From Candidatus Latescibacterota bacterium (GTDB taxonomy: Bacteria; Latescibacterota; UBA2968): 35,626 nucleotides of DNA. Below, piece after piece: positions 16,915 to 24,949 of this stretch. The stretch lies in NCBI GenBank assembly GCA_021295695.1, contig JAGWBW010000031.1, forward strand, positions 1 to 35,626. Reading direction: 5' to 3'. Numbering within the stretch: position 1 is the first letter of the stretch; every line of letters starts with the position of its first letter. Under the pieces are notes generated by a model, which was not told the origin of the DNA, did no database searches, and was given only the letters and a program-made list of their open reading frames with translations. The position numbers and the translations under genes were made by a program.

Positions 16915-18222
16915 TTACCGCTGACCCATCGCCACGTAATCGCGTTTATCTGCTCCGGTATAAATCTGGCGCGGTCGGGCGATTTTCTGTTCGCTATCCC
17001 CCAGCATCTCTTTCCACTGCGCCAGCCAGCCACACGACCGTCCCACCGCAAATAACACCGTCATCATCCGCGTGGGCAATCCAATAGCCTGATAAATAAT
17101 ACCCGAATAAAAATCCACATTGGGATACAATTGCCGCGAAATAAAATACTCATCCTGAAGAGCAATCCGCTCCAATTCCAGCGCAATATCAATCAAGGGA
17201 TTCTTACCCGTCACTTCAAACACACTATATGCGGTCTCTTTGACAATCGCCGCCCTGGGATCGTAATTCTTATAGACCCGATGCCCAAACCCCTGCAACA
17301 CCACCTCTTTATTTTCCACCCGCTCGATATAAGCCGGCACCTTATCCACCGAGCCGATCTCATTGAGCATATTGAGCACAGCTTCATTCGCGCCCCCGTG
17401 TGCCGGACCGTAAAGCGCCGCTGCTGCGCCAGCCATAGACGAATACGGATCTGCCCCCCCACTGGCAACGCCCCGCATAATGCTGGTAGATAAATTCTGA
17501 CCGTGATCGGCGTGCAAAATAAGCAACACTTCCAGCGCGCGCTCAAGCACCGGATCAGCCTGATATGCCTCGCCCTCTGTGCCAAACAACATATTCAAAA
17601 AATTGCCGTAAAACCCCAACCCGGGATCTGCCGACACATAGGGCAAGCCCGCACTGCGGCGATGCACCGCAGCACCTATTGCCGCAACATTGCCGACCAG
17701 ACGACAAATATGACGAAGTTGTGCCTCTTCGGTTCCAAAATCTCGCTCATCGTCGTAAAATACCGACATCCCGCCCAGCGCGCCCACCAGCATCCCCATT
17801 GTATGAGATCCTTTGGGAAAACCATCAATAAAAGACAAAATATCGTCTGAAACCACAGTCTGAGAATTTACCTGCTCGGAAAACCCGGACAATTGATCGC
17901 AACTGGGCAACTCGCCATAAACCAGCAAATAGGCCACTTCGAGATAAGAAGACTCCGCCACCAACTGCTCAATGGGATATCCGCGATAGCGCAAGATCCC
18001 CTTCGCACCATCGATATACGTAACCGAACTGCTACAAGATGCCGTATTGATATACGCCGGGTCGTATCCCAACAGGCCAAAGTCATTATCCGAACCCTTA
18101 ATTTGGTTCAAATCTGCCGAACGCACATGCGCTCCGTCCTCAGAATATATGCCATAAGTAATAGGCAAATCATAAGTATTTCCATTTCGATTATCAGTTA
18201 CTGTAAGTGAATCCTTGCTCAT
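16915..18222 (-). CDS. gltA: Citrate synthase
   Basis: Condenses acetyl-CoA and oxaloacetate to citrate. The 435-residue product begins MSKDSLTVTDN; an open frame extends to 18312, but that region has no family similarity and would come within 39 bases of overlapping the upstream gene. Family blocks are present in order: ILRYRGYPIEQLV, LHADHGQNLSTS, GPAHGGANEAVLNML (catalytic His), GFGHRVYKNYDPRA (second His) and NVDFYSGIIY (catalytic Asp). Length and the N-terminal beta-rich segment match the longer, NADH-sensitive type II group found in many Gram-negatives. Oligomer type is inferred, not visible. It sits between a spermidine-synthase-like gene and msrP, all minus strand, with short gaps. 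Together with korAB it supplies central-metabolism steps, but the genes are not in one operon. Confidence 0.95.
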   Translation of the reverse strand: MSKDSLTVTDNRNGNTYDLPITYGIYSEDGAHVRSADLNQIKGSDNDFGLLGYDPAYINTASCSSSVTYIDGAKGILRYRGYPIEQLVAESSYLEVAYLLVYGELPSCDQLSGFSEQVNSQTVVSDDILSFIDGFPKGSHTMGMLVGALGGMSVFYDDERDFGTEEAQLRHICRLVGNVAAIGAAVHRRSAGLPYVSADPGLGFYGNFLNMLFGTEGEAYQADPVLERALEVLLILHADHGQNLSTSIMRGVASGGADPYSSMAGAAAALYGPAHGGANEAVLNMLNEIGSVDKVPAYIERVENKEVVLQGFGHRVYKNYDPRAAIVKETAYSVFEVTGKNPLIDIALELERIALQDEYFISRQLYPNVDFYSGIIYQAIGLPTRMMTVLFAVGRSCGWLAQWKEMLGDSEQKIARPRQIYTGADKRDYVAMGQR

Positions 18223-18272
18223 CACAAGCCCCTTTCTCATAATCCGCCCATTTTTGGAGGAGATTTGTTCTA

Positions 18273-18938
18273 CTACTGTGCTATTACCTGATAAATTGTA
18301 CACGATCTGCATTGATCTGCAGAATCGGACTGCATAGAAACCGCATTAAAAACGCGCTGTAGTGCCCGTTCATAAGATGACCCACCCGCACAAATCGCAA
18401 GTGCCCCGCCCGCCCGAAGTCGCATTTGCAACACGCGCAACATCGACAAACTATAAGCCTGGCGATTCTCCACTCGCGCCACCTGATCTGGCCCAACATC
18501 AATATGCATTGCAATACCGTGATAATTGCGTGGTGTACCCTGCACATAAGAACAAAAATCGCCCACAACAAGCTCAACCCGTGCGTCATTCAGCAAATCG
18601 GCATTGGTCAAAAAAGTGCGATTCCATTCTACAATTTGCGGCTCAATTTCCACCACACAAACGGACTGCACAGCCCTATGCTTCAGCACCTGTCTCAGCG
18701 TCACGCCCAATCCAAGCCCACCGATCAACACATCGGCATGTCTCTGATCTGGAGAAATACCAGCCAGCGCGAGGTCGGCAAGTGCGATCTCCAAATCGGA
18801 ACTGCTACTCGCAATCGCACACCCATTTATAGAAAGCACATGATACCACTGCCCGTCAACCATTGCCTCATCAAGCCGAAAATTTCCATTTTGCGTCTCG
18901 ACCGATGCCACGTGACTTAGCGTGCTATCGCTCTGCAT
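18273..18938 (-). CDS. Spermidine synthase-like methyltransferase-fold protein
   Basis: A 221-residue class I SAM-fold protein. DVLIGGLGLGVTLRQVL is the glycine-rich nucleotide-binding loop, and VCVVEIEPQIVEWNR supplies the acidic ribose-binding residue. VVGDFCSYV and HIDVGPDQ follow, the latter where spermidine synthases have the catalytic Asp. The N-terminal beta segment is shorter than in true spermidine synthases (usually about 280-300 residues), so this is better called spermidine-synthase-like; polyamine formation is not assured. The protein contains four Ser in a row near residue 45 and a Cys pair region near the C-terminus, with no clear role. The gene ends 50 bases before the chosen gltA start and may be co-transcribed with it. 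Confidence 0.75.
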   Translation of the reverse strand: MQSDSTLSHVASVETQNGNFRLDEAMVDGQWYHVLSINGCAIASSSSDLEIALADLALAGISPDQRHADVLIGGLGLGVTLRQVLKHRAVQSVCVVEIEPQIVEWNRTFLTNADLLNDARVELVVGDFCSYVQGTPRNYHGIAMHIDVGPDQVARVENRQAYSLSMLRVLQMRLRAGGALAICAGGSSYERALQRVFNAVSMQSDSADQCRSCTIYQVIAQ

Positions 18939-19100
18939 TCATCGCGCCTTTTTTGTTAAAAATCCAGTTTGAGCCAGTATTACAATATATAGGAGATTCC
19001 AAATTTTTCAAACACATTTGGTCGGGAACAGGATAATTACCCACTTGATTTTTGAAGCGCGAATCCCTTTATTGACGCACCGTCTAACAGGAATAAATTT

Positions 19101-19922
19101 ATGAGTCAACAAATCGGCAACATTGAAATCATTGCAACACATATCCCCCGGGGGCATTATCGCTCAGTGCTCTTTGATTTTGATGGCACATTGTCGCTCG
19201 TTCGCCAGGGCTGGCGCGAAATCATGATCCCCATGATGGTCGAAGTACTCTCCGAATTCAACACCGGCGAAACCGAAGCGGAACATCGCGCTCTGGTCAC
19301 CGAATTTATCGACCGCCTCACCGGCAAGCAAACCATCTACCAGATGATTCAGTTATGCGAAGAAATCCAAAAACGCGGTGGCATACCAGACGATCCCCTC
19401 ACCTACAAACAGCGTTTTAACGACCTGCTCAACGCCCACATAGCCCATCGCATTCGCGGCCTCGAAACAGGTGAGATCGCCCCAGACGATCTCATGCTAC
19501 CCCATACCCGCGCCCTGCTCGACAACCTGTCCAACCGCGGCCTGGTACTTTATTTAGCCAGCGGCACCGATCTCGTCTTTGTCCGCCGCGAAGTCGAATT
19601 ATTGTGCCTTACAGCCTACTTTGAAAATCGCGTCTTTGGCGCATTGGACCAGCACGAAAACTTTTCCAAAGCCATGGTCATACAAAACATGCTCGAAACC
19701 CATGCTATAGACGGCTCCGAACTGCTGGGATTTGGCGATGGATACGTCGAAATCGAAAACGTAAAAGCCGTGGGCGGCACTGCTATCGGTGTCGCATCAG
19801 ACGAAGTTGAGCGCGAAGGCATCAATGCCTGGAAGCGAAACCGCCTCGTCGAAGTCGGTGCAGATATTATCATCCCGGAATACCGGGAACAAGAAACTCT
19901 CATCGCATATTTGTGTGATTGA
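19101..19922 (+). CDS. HAD superfamily hydrolase
   Basis: A 273-residue phosphatase-like protein. Motif I is VLFDFDGTLSLV, with the nucleophile and acid/base Asp pair. Motif II is in LYLASGTDLV, and motif IV appears as GFGDGYVEIEN, where the usual GDxxxD becomes GDGxxE. A helical cap sits between motifs I and II (about residues 50-150), fitting subclass C1. Substrate is likely a small phosphorylated sugar or sugar acid, but nothing specific can be read. It is 19 bases ahead of a galactonate dehydratase-like gene, which suggests the two act on the same sugar-acid route. AGGAATAAATTT precedes the ATG. No signal peptide. Confidence 0.85.
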   Translation: MSQQIGNIEIIATHIPRGHYRSVLFDFDGTLSLVRQGWREIMIPMMVEVLSEFNTGETEAEHRALVTEFIDRLTGKQTIYQMIQLCEEIQKRGGIPDDPLTYKQRFNDLLNAHIAHRIRGLETGEIAPDDLMLPHTRALLDNLSNRGLVLYLASGTDLVFVRREVELLCLTAYFENRVFGALDQHENFSKAMVIQNMLETHAIDGSELLGFGDGYVEIENVKAVGGTAIGVASDEVEREGINAWKRNRLVEVGADIIIPEYREQETLIAYLCD

Positions 19923-19941
19923 CCACCCTAAAGGAGTTACC

Positions 19942-21066
19942 ATGAAAATCACCAAACTCGAAACTTTTCTCGTCAAACCGCGCTGGCTCTTTCTCAAAAT
20001 GCACACAGACGAGGGCCTCGTTGGCCTTGGCGAACCCATCCTGGAAGGACGCGCCCTCACCTGCGCTCAAGCCGTGGCCGAACTCGAACCCTATCTCATC
20101 GGCAAAGACCCCCGTCGCGTGGTACATCACTGGCAGGCCATGTATCGCCATGCTTTTTATCGCGGCGGACCCATTCTCACCAGCGCCCTATCCGGTGTTG
20201 AACAAGCACTTTGGGACCTCGCCGGGAAAGCCGCAAACATGCCCGTCTATGAAATGCTCGGCGGTCCCCTGCGCGACCGCATCAAAATGTACAAAGGTAC
20301 GGGAGGAGGAGGCACACCCGAACAGGCTGCTGCCGCAGTAAAAGAGCGCAAAGAACAGGGATTTATCGCCATAAAGACCGGCCCAGCCAAAATTCGCCCG
20401 GCGCGCATCGTCGAAAACCCGGCCTTTATCGATCACGCAGTCGAAACATTTGCCGCCATGCGCGAAGCGGGCGGACCGGACTTTGACATCGCCATCGACT
20501 TTCACGGCGCCATATCACCTCAAACCGCCGCCATCCTCATCAAAGCACTCGAACCCTACCAACCGATGTTTGTCGAAGAACCCATCCAGTGTCAAGACAT
20601 AGAAGGCATGGCAGAACTCGCACGCAAAACCCACTTACCCATCGCAACAGGCGAACGCATCTTCACCAAATGGGGCTTCCGCGACCTCCTCGAAAAACGC
20701 GCCTGTTCCATCATACAACCCGACCTGTCACACGCTGGCGGCATCTTCGAGACCCGTCTAATCGCAGGCATGGCAGAATCCTATTACGCAGCCGTTGCCC
20801 CGCACTGTCCGCTCGGTCCCATCTCCCTGGCCGCCTGCATCCAACTCGACGCCAGCATCCCCAACTTCCTCGCTCAGGAACATACCATGTTTGGCGAAGA
20901 CTATCTCAAAGAACCGTTCCAATTCAAAGACGGCTACGTCGAATTGCCCAAAGGTCCCGGCCTTGGCATTGAACTGGACGACGACAAAATGGAAGACAAA
21001 ATTGGCCACGACTGGAACAATCAAAGATCCCTTCATCCCGACGACGGATCAGTCGTTGATTGGTAA
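19942..21066 (+). CDS. dgoD: Mandelate racemase/enolase superfamily dehydratase, D-galactonate dehydratase-like
   Basis: A 374-residue enolase-superfamily protein whose N-terminus (MKITKLETFLVKPRW, then FLKMHTDEGLVGLGEP) and FYRGGPIL segment closely match E. coli DgoD as I recall it. Metal and catalytic blocks are DFDIAIDFHG, MFVEEPIQ, IATGERIFTKW and VAPHCPLGPISLAA. DgoD dehydrates D-galactonate to 2-dehydro-3-deoxygalactonate. The ATG at 19942 is chosen because AAGGAG lies seven bases upstream and the family N-terminus starts there; the frame is open to 19789, overlapping the HAD gene. The gene follows the HAD phosphatase and precedes a broken SDR, probably one sugar-acid operon. Other acid-sugar dehydratases of the group remain possible. 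Confidence 0.85.
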   Translation: MKITKLETFLVKPRWLFLKMHTDEGLVGLGEPILEGRALTCAQAVAELEPYLIGKDPRRVVHHWQAMYRHAFYRGGPILTSALSGVEQALWDLAGKAANMPVYEMLGGPLRDRIKMYKGTGGGGTPEQAAAAVKERKEQGFIAIKTGPAKIRPARIVENPAFIDHAVETFAAMREAGGPDFDIAIDFHGAISPQTAAILIKALEPYQPMFVEEPIQCQDIEGMAELARKTHLPIATGERIFTKWGFRDLLEKRACSIIQPDLSHAGGIFETRLIAGMAESYYAAVAPHCPLGPISLAACIQLDASIPNFLAQEHTMFGEDYLKEPFQFKDGYVELPKGPGLGIELDDDKMEDKIGHDWNNQRSLHPDDGSVVDW

Positions 21067-21087
21067 AATAGCTTTTAAGGAGACCGT

Positions 21088-21784
21088 ATGTCACAACTCA
21101 CCGGAAAAGTCGCGCTCGTCACCGGCAGTGGGCGGGGTATTGGTCGCGCCATTGCCATCGCCTTTGCCACAGAAGGAGCCGAACCGCAGAACAACTCGAT
21201 GCCGTTGCCGCAGAAATTCGCGCCCTCGGTCGCAAAGTCCTGTCCGTACCCACCGATGTCACCAACCGCCAGAGCGTTGATGCACTATCAGAAAAAGTTC
21301 GCGGAGAATTTGGCCGTTTGGACATCCTCGTCAACAACGCGGGCGGTGGCATAGAGCGCAACAGCATCCTCGACAGCGATCCCGATGTCTGGATCGAAGA
21401 CGTTACGGTAAACTGCATCAGCGCCTACCTCGTCTCGCACGCCCTGCTCCCCCTCATGATTGAATCCGGCGGTGGCAGAGTCATCAACGTGGGATCGGGC
21501 ATGGGCCATCGCCCCAGAGCGGGCGGTTCTGCGTATCAAGTCGGCACCAATGCCTATCAGAAGAAGTCTGGGAAAACAACATCACAGTCAACGAACTCAT
21601 CCCCGGCCCGGTAGCCACACATCTTACCGGCGGTCGCATGAGAGTGGGCGGTCCACCGCCCTTCGCGCCCAGCGAAGTCGTCAAAGCACCCGAAGATGTC
21701 GTCCCACTCGCGCTCTTCTTAGCCACCCAACCCGACGGGGGACCAACCGCTCAAACCTTCAGTCTCACGCGACGTCCTATTTAG
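21088..21784 (+). pseudogene. SDR family oxidoreductase broken by two frameshifts
   Basis: The gene starts well (TTAAGGAGACC before ATG 21088) and encodes [21 protein letters not shown], the Rossmann start of a short-chain dehydrogenase. Near 21180 the frame changes; the expected second beta strand (about six residues after EGA) is missing, and the next frame gives [14 protein letters not shown], then [16 protein letters not shown] and GRVINVGSGMGH. At about 21545-21555 the frame changes again. The segment that should carry the active-site Lys and helix after AYQVG is lost, and ENNITVNELIPGPVATHLT plus a normal C-terminus follow to the TAG at 21784. Both lesions look like small deletions. Either a true pseudogene or assembly error; the former is favoured by two independent lesions next to an AT-rich insert. 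Confidence 0.82.
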
Positions 21785-21953
21785 AAACTGTCTCATTCTC
21801 TGGTTGGATTCTATTTCTTATTCTGCTTGCTTTTTAAGGGGTTGGATGCTACTTTTTTCCAAATCCTATCTGTATTTGGATATTATGTATCTTTAGACAA
21901 AAAGTTTTGAAGATAAATGACTTACAAGCGATAAACAGGATGAAGGAAAAAAT

Positions 21954-23468
21954 ATGCTAAAGAAATTGCGAATCCAAAACTTCAAGGTTTGGAAGGATAC
22001 TGGCGAAATTGACCTTGCCCCTATTACTCTTTTCTTTGGTGCCAACAGTTCCGGTAAGTCCAGTATTGGTCAGTTCCTGATGATGCTCAAGCAGACGATT
22101 GAATCACCTGCTCAGACAGCGGTATTTTATTCAGGTGAGAGAAATTCGGCAGTTCAACTGGGCTCGTACGAAGAAATGGTCTTTGGGCGAAAACCAAAAG
22201 GAATTAACATTAATTTTAAGTACCAGTGGTCACGAAATAGTTCGCGTGCTACATCTTATGATCATCTTCATAAGATGTCTTCCTATAATGATTTGGCCTT
22301 TCAAGCAGAAATCGTTCCCCAAGGAGAGACTCAATACACTACTAATCTGAAGTCTGCACCTGAGACTTCTTATCTTCCAGTCACCCGGGGTTTTAAATAT
22401 ACTTTGTTCAAAAATGGGGAAATCCAGTGTTCCCTTGGGATGAAGCGAAAGCCCCATACATCCTCAAAGTATGAAATTGAATCTTCTAACTTCAAGTTAG
22501 AAAAGCAGAAGTCAGAGCAAGAGGATGTGAATTTGGGTACTCCTGTCCATTTTTACGGTTTCCCTCCTGAGGTTTTTACCGCCTATGCAAACATCTATGA
22601 TTTTGTCACAGGGGTCCATTATCTGCATGAAGAACTGTTTAGAGATCTTTTTTATCTTAGCCCACTTCGTGTGAAAGCGGATCGTTCGTCGTATTACTAT
22701 ACCGATCCAGAAAGTGTGGGATACCAAGGCGAAGATACTGTCGCAGCAATTGTGGCGGCTCGAGACCGTGAAATTGTGCTCCCCCCCATAGAAAAAATTC
22801 AGAAAAGGTCATTTGAGGAGGTCATTGCTTATGAACTCCAAAAGATGGGCTTAATTGAGCAATTCAGGGTACAACAAATTACTAAGCAGGTTTATGGCGT
22901 CCAGATACGTACTAAAGGATCAAAGACCTGGGTGGAACTTCCAGATGTTGGGTTCGGTATCTCGCAAGTGCTACCGGTGCTCGTGCAGTGTTTCTATGCA
23001 CCTGAAGGATCTATCATCCTAATAGACCAACCAGAAGTTCACCTTCATCCCTATGCACAGGCGGCTTTAGCCGATGTAATGATTGATGTCATCAATTCCA
23101 GATTGATTTTTGAAAAAACGTACGAAGAGAGATTCGGTACCCAAGTTAAAAGATCTCTCAGAACAGATTACAAAAAAAGAAATATCCAGTTGATCATTGA
23201 AACCCACTCTGAACATTTCCTCCGGCGATTGCAAAGACGAATAGCCGAGGGCCGCTTGTCTGAAGATAAAGTATCAGCCTACTTCGCCAATATCAATGCT
23301 CCCCCAGCTAAGCTGGAGCGTTTAAAAATAGACGAGTTTGGCAATATACAGAACTGGCCGGAAAACTTTTTTGGCGATGAGATGGGAGACATTCTCGAGC
23401 AAGCCAAGGCGGCGACAAAAAAGAGGAGGCAACAAAACATTCAGGGCTATGGGGAGACAAATGAATAA
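21954..23468 (+). CDS. AAA family ATPase with DUF3696-like C-terminus
   Basis: A 504-residue RecF/OLD-like ABC-type ATPase. It begins with LRIQNFKVWKDTGEIDL, then Walker A GANSSGKSS (about residues 29-37). A large insert with mixed helices covers about residues 60-300. DVGFGISQVLPVL (about 330) plays the signature-motif role, ILIDQPEVHLHP (about 355-366) is Walker B, and ETHSEHFLRRLQ (about 417) is the switch-histidine region. The tail FGNIQNWPENFFGDEM is typical of DUF3696 proteins. No TOPRIM nuclease domain is evident, unlike OLD proteins. Base composition is more AT-rich than the genes before 21.8 kb. The stop overlaps the PIN gene start by eight bases, so the two are coupled. Likely a nucleotide-driven regulator or sensor of the neighbouring nuclease; this role is inference. 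Confidence 0.88.
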   Translation: MLKKLRIQNFKVWKDTGEIDLAPITLFFGANSSGKSSIGQFLMMLKQTIESPAQTAVFYSGERNSAVQLGSYEEMVFGRKPKGININFKYQWSRNSSRATSYDHLHKMSSYNDLAFQAEIVPQGETQYTTNLKSAPETSYLPVTRGFKYTLFKNGEIQCSLGMKRKPHTSSKYEIESSNFKLEKQKSEQEDVNLGTPVHFYGFPPEVFTAYANIYDFVTGVHYLHEELFRDLFYLSPLRVKADRSSYYYTDPESVGYQGEDTVAAIVAARDREIVLPPIEKIQKRSFEEVIAYELQKMGLIEQFRVQQITKQVYGVQIRTKGSKTWVELPDVGFGISQVLPVLVQCFYAPEGSIILIDQPEVHLHPYAQAALADVMIDVINSRLIFEKTYEERFGTQVKRSLRTDYKKRNIQLIIETHSEHFLRRLQRRIAEGRLSEDKVSAYFANINAPPAKLERLKIDEFGNIQNWPENFFGDEMGDILEQAKAATKKRRQQNIQGYGETNE

Positions 23469-23976
23469 CTTACCTAAGAAGAATGTTGTTATAGATACTA
23501 ATGTCGCCCTTGTGGCGAACCGCAAGGCAATTCATGCAGACGAAGATTGTATAGATACCTGTATCCAGGTAATTGAAGACATTAGGGATAGATGCTGCGT
23601 AGTGGTGGATAATCAGTGGGCCATTATGAGAGAGTATGAGGGGCAATTAAACTCGTCCGACCAACCCGGGGTAGGCGACGCCTTTCTCAAGTGGCTCTTG
23701 ACACATCTATGGAATCCAAGCTATTGCTTACAGGTTGAGATTACTCCCCACGCTGTACGTGGATTCCAGGAATTTCCAGATGACCCTGCACTTGGCGGTT
23801 TTGATCGGAGTGATCGCAAATTTGTCGCTGTCGCACGAGCAGCAGGTCTGGACTCGCCTCCGCCGATTCTCAACGCTTCCGATACGGACTGGTGGGATCA
23901 TCGTGCCGCGCTTAACGCCCACGGCATACAGATCAAATTCCTGTGTCCCCAACTCATGCCCCATGAAGAAAGATGA
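23461..23976 (+). CDS. PIN-like nuclease
   Basis: A 171-residue protein beginning MNNLPKKNVVIDTNV. Asp12 in the IDTN motif, Glu58 or Glu60 in MREYEG, Asp115/Asp118 in GFDRSDRKFVAVA and Asp141/Asp143 in NASDTDWW reproduce the acidic set of PIN-domain ribonucleases in the correct order, so the active site looks complete. PIN nucleases cut single-stranded RNA, leaving 5'-phosphate and 3'-OH. ATG 23461 overlaps the end of the ATPase gene by eight bases; the frame is open to 23338, but that part lies inside the ATPase gene. An RNA ligase follows 25 bases later. It is longer than typical VapC toxins (about 130-140 residues) and no VapB-like antitoxin is adjacent; the ATPase may control it instead. 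Confidence 0.82.
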   Translation: MNNLPKKNVVIDTNVALVANRKAIHADEDCIDTCIQVIEDIRDRCCVVVDNQWAIMREYEGQLNSSDQPGVGDAFLKWLLTHLWNPSYCLQVEITPHAVRGFQEFPDDPALGGFDRSDRKFVAVARAAGLDSPPPILNASDTDWWDHRAALNAHGIQIKFLCPQLMPHEER

Positions 23977-24001
23977 GAGCAAAATACGAGGAGAAAGGTC
24001 T

Positions 24002-24715
24002 GTGAGAGACAATTTCTTCAAATTCCCTTCTACGCCACATCTGGCACTCCCTGGTGATGTAGATATCCGGGGCGATAAGGTCATGTCGGAGCCTGAACGC
24101 GATGCGTTCTTGGGACATAAACTTGTCGTAGAAGAAAAGGTTGACGGGGCGAATCTTGGTATCTCGTTTGACTCCAATGGAAATATCCGTGCTCAAAATC
24201 GGGGGGCGTACTTATCCCTTCCAAGTTTGGGACAATGGAAAAAATTATTAGAGTGGCTATCCCCGAAAGAGGACATTCTTTTTGATCATTTGATTGACCG
24301 CTATATCCTTTTTGGCGAATGGTGCTATGCTCAGCATTCGGTCTTTTATGACCGATTACCAGATTGGTTTCTCGGTTTCGACATCTATGACAAACAAGTT
24401 GGTCACTTCTTGTCAACAGATAAACGCGATGCATTTTTTCGGGAGATGGAAATAAGTAAAGTCCCATTCATTGCACATGGTCATTTCACGTTTTCAGATC
24501 TAAAGGAATTTCTGTCATTTTCAAGATTAGGCGATCAATTAGCAGAGGGTCTTTATCTTAGATTTGATCAGGACAATCGGCTTGTACAAAGTACCAAATT
24601 GGTGCGATCAGACTTTATCCAATCAATAGAACAGCACTGGTCGCGATCAGGTATTAAAAAAAATCAGGTGATATGGGAGTCATATACTACGCCTTCCAAA
24701 AGCGTTGTTATATGA
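24002..24715 (+). CDS. ATP-dependent RNA ligase family protein
   Basis: A 237-residue nucleotidyltransferase. Motif I is VEEKVDGANLG, with Lys46 the expected adenylylated residue. Motif III/IIIa corresponds to ILFGEWCYAQHSVFYDRLPD and FLGFDIYD, motif IV to EGLYLRFD (Glu182) and motif V to STKLVRSDF (Lys199). All core motifs are therefore present; a large C-terminal domain is absent, as in small Rnl2-like ligases. It would join 3'-OH and 5'-phosphate RNA ends using ATP. The GTG at 24002 has AGGAG about nine bases upstream and is preferred; ATG 23963 in the same frame overlaps the PIN gene and has no ribosome-binding site. It is the last gene of the ATPase-PIN-ligase cassette. A DNA ligase role is less likely given the size and lack of OB-fold. 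Confidence 0.85.
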   Translation: MRDNFFKFPSTPHLALPGDVDIRGDKVMSEPERDAFLGHKLVVEEKVDGANLGISFDSNGNIRAQNRGAYLSLPSLGQWKKLLEWLSPKEDILFDHLIDRYILFGEWCYAQHSVFYDRLPDWFLGFDIYDKQVGHFLSTDKRDAFFREMEISKVPFIAHGHFTFSDLKEFLSFSRLGDQLAEGLYLRFDQDNRLVQSTKLVRSDFIQSIEQHWSRSGIKKNQVIWESYTTPSKSVVI

Positions 24716-24841
24716 ACACAAGAGCATTGTTGTCGTTTGTCTGTTTGATGCAACGCTGGATGCTGGCCTATATTAGGCTCGGGGAAAAACCTGGGGCGAG
24801 GTCCCTGCTGAGAAGTTGAATAGCATGGAAGGAAAATGAAG

Positions 24842-24876
24842 AAGCACTCCAACAATATTTGTGGAGTGCTTTTTTT
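24842..24876 (+). terminator. Rho-independent terminator after RNA ligase cassette
   Basis: AAGCACTCCA pairs with TGGAGTGCTT across a ten-base loop and runs into a stretch of T (24870-24876). It closes the ATPase-PIN-ligase cassette about 127 bases after the ligase stop. The hairpin also overlaps an in-frame upstream ATG (24836) of the next gene. Confidence 0.8.
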
Positions 24877-24949
24877 AGTTTTTGCACTATCTTTAACAAT
24901 TCATCTCGTAAACGAGAAAACCCAATTAACCTCTAACAAAGGAATTCTC

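Noticed and set aside
18223-18312. 30-residue N-terminal extension of citrate synthase
   Set aside because: No family similarity, overlaps the end of the upstream gene, and MSKDSL at 18222 matches the normal start.
21954-23468. OLD-family nuclease of a Gabija-type system
   Set aside because: No TOPRIM domain is evident in the ATPase and no UvrD-like helicase is adjacent.
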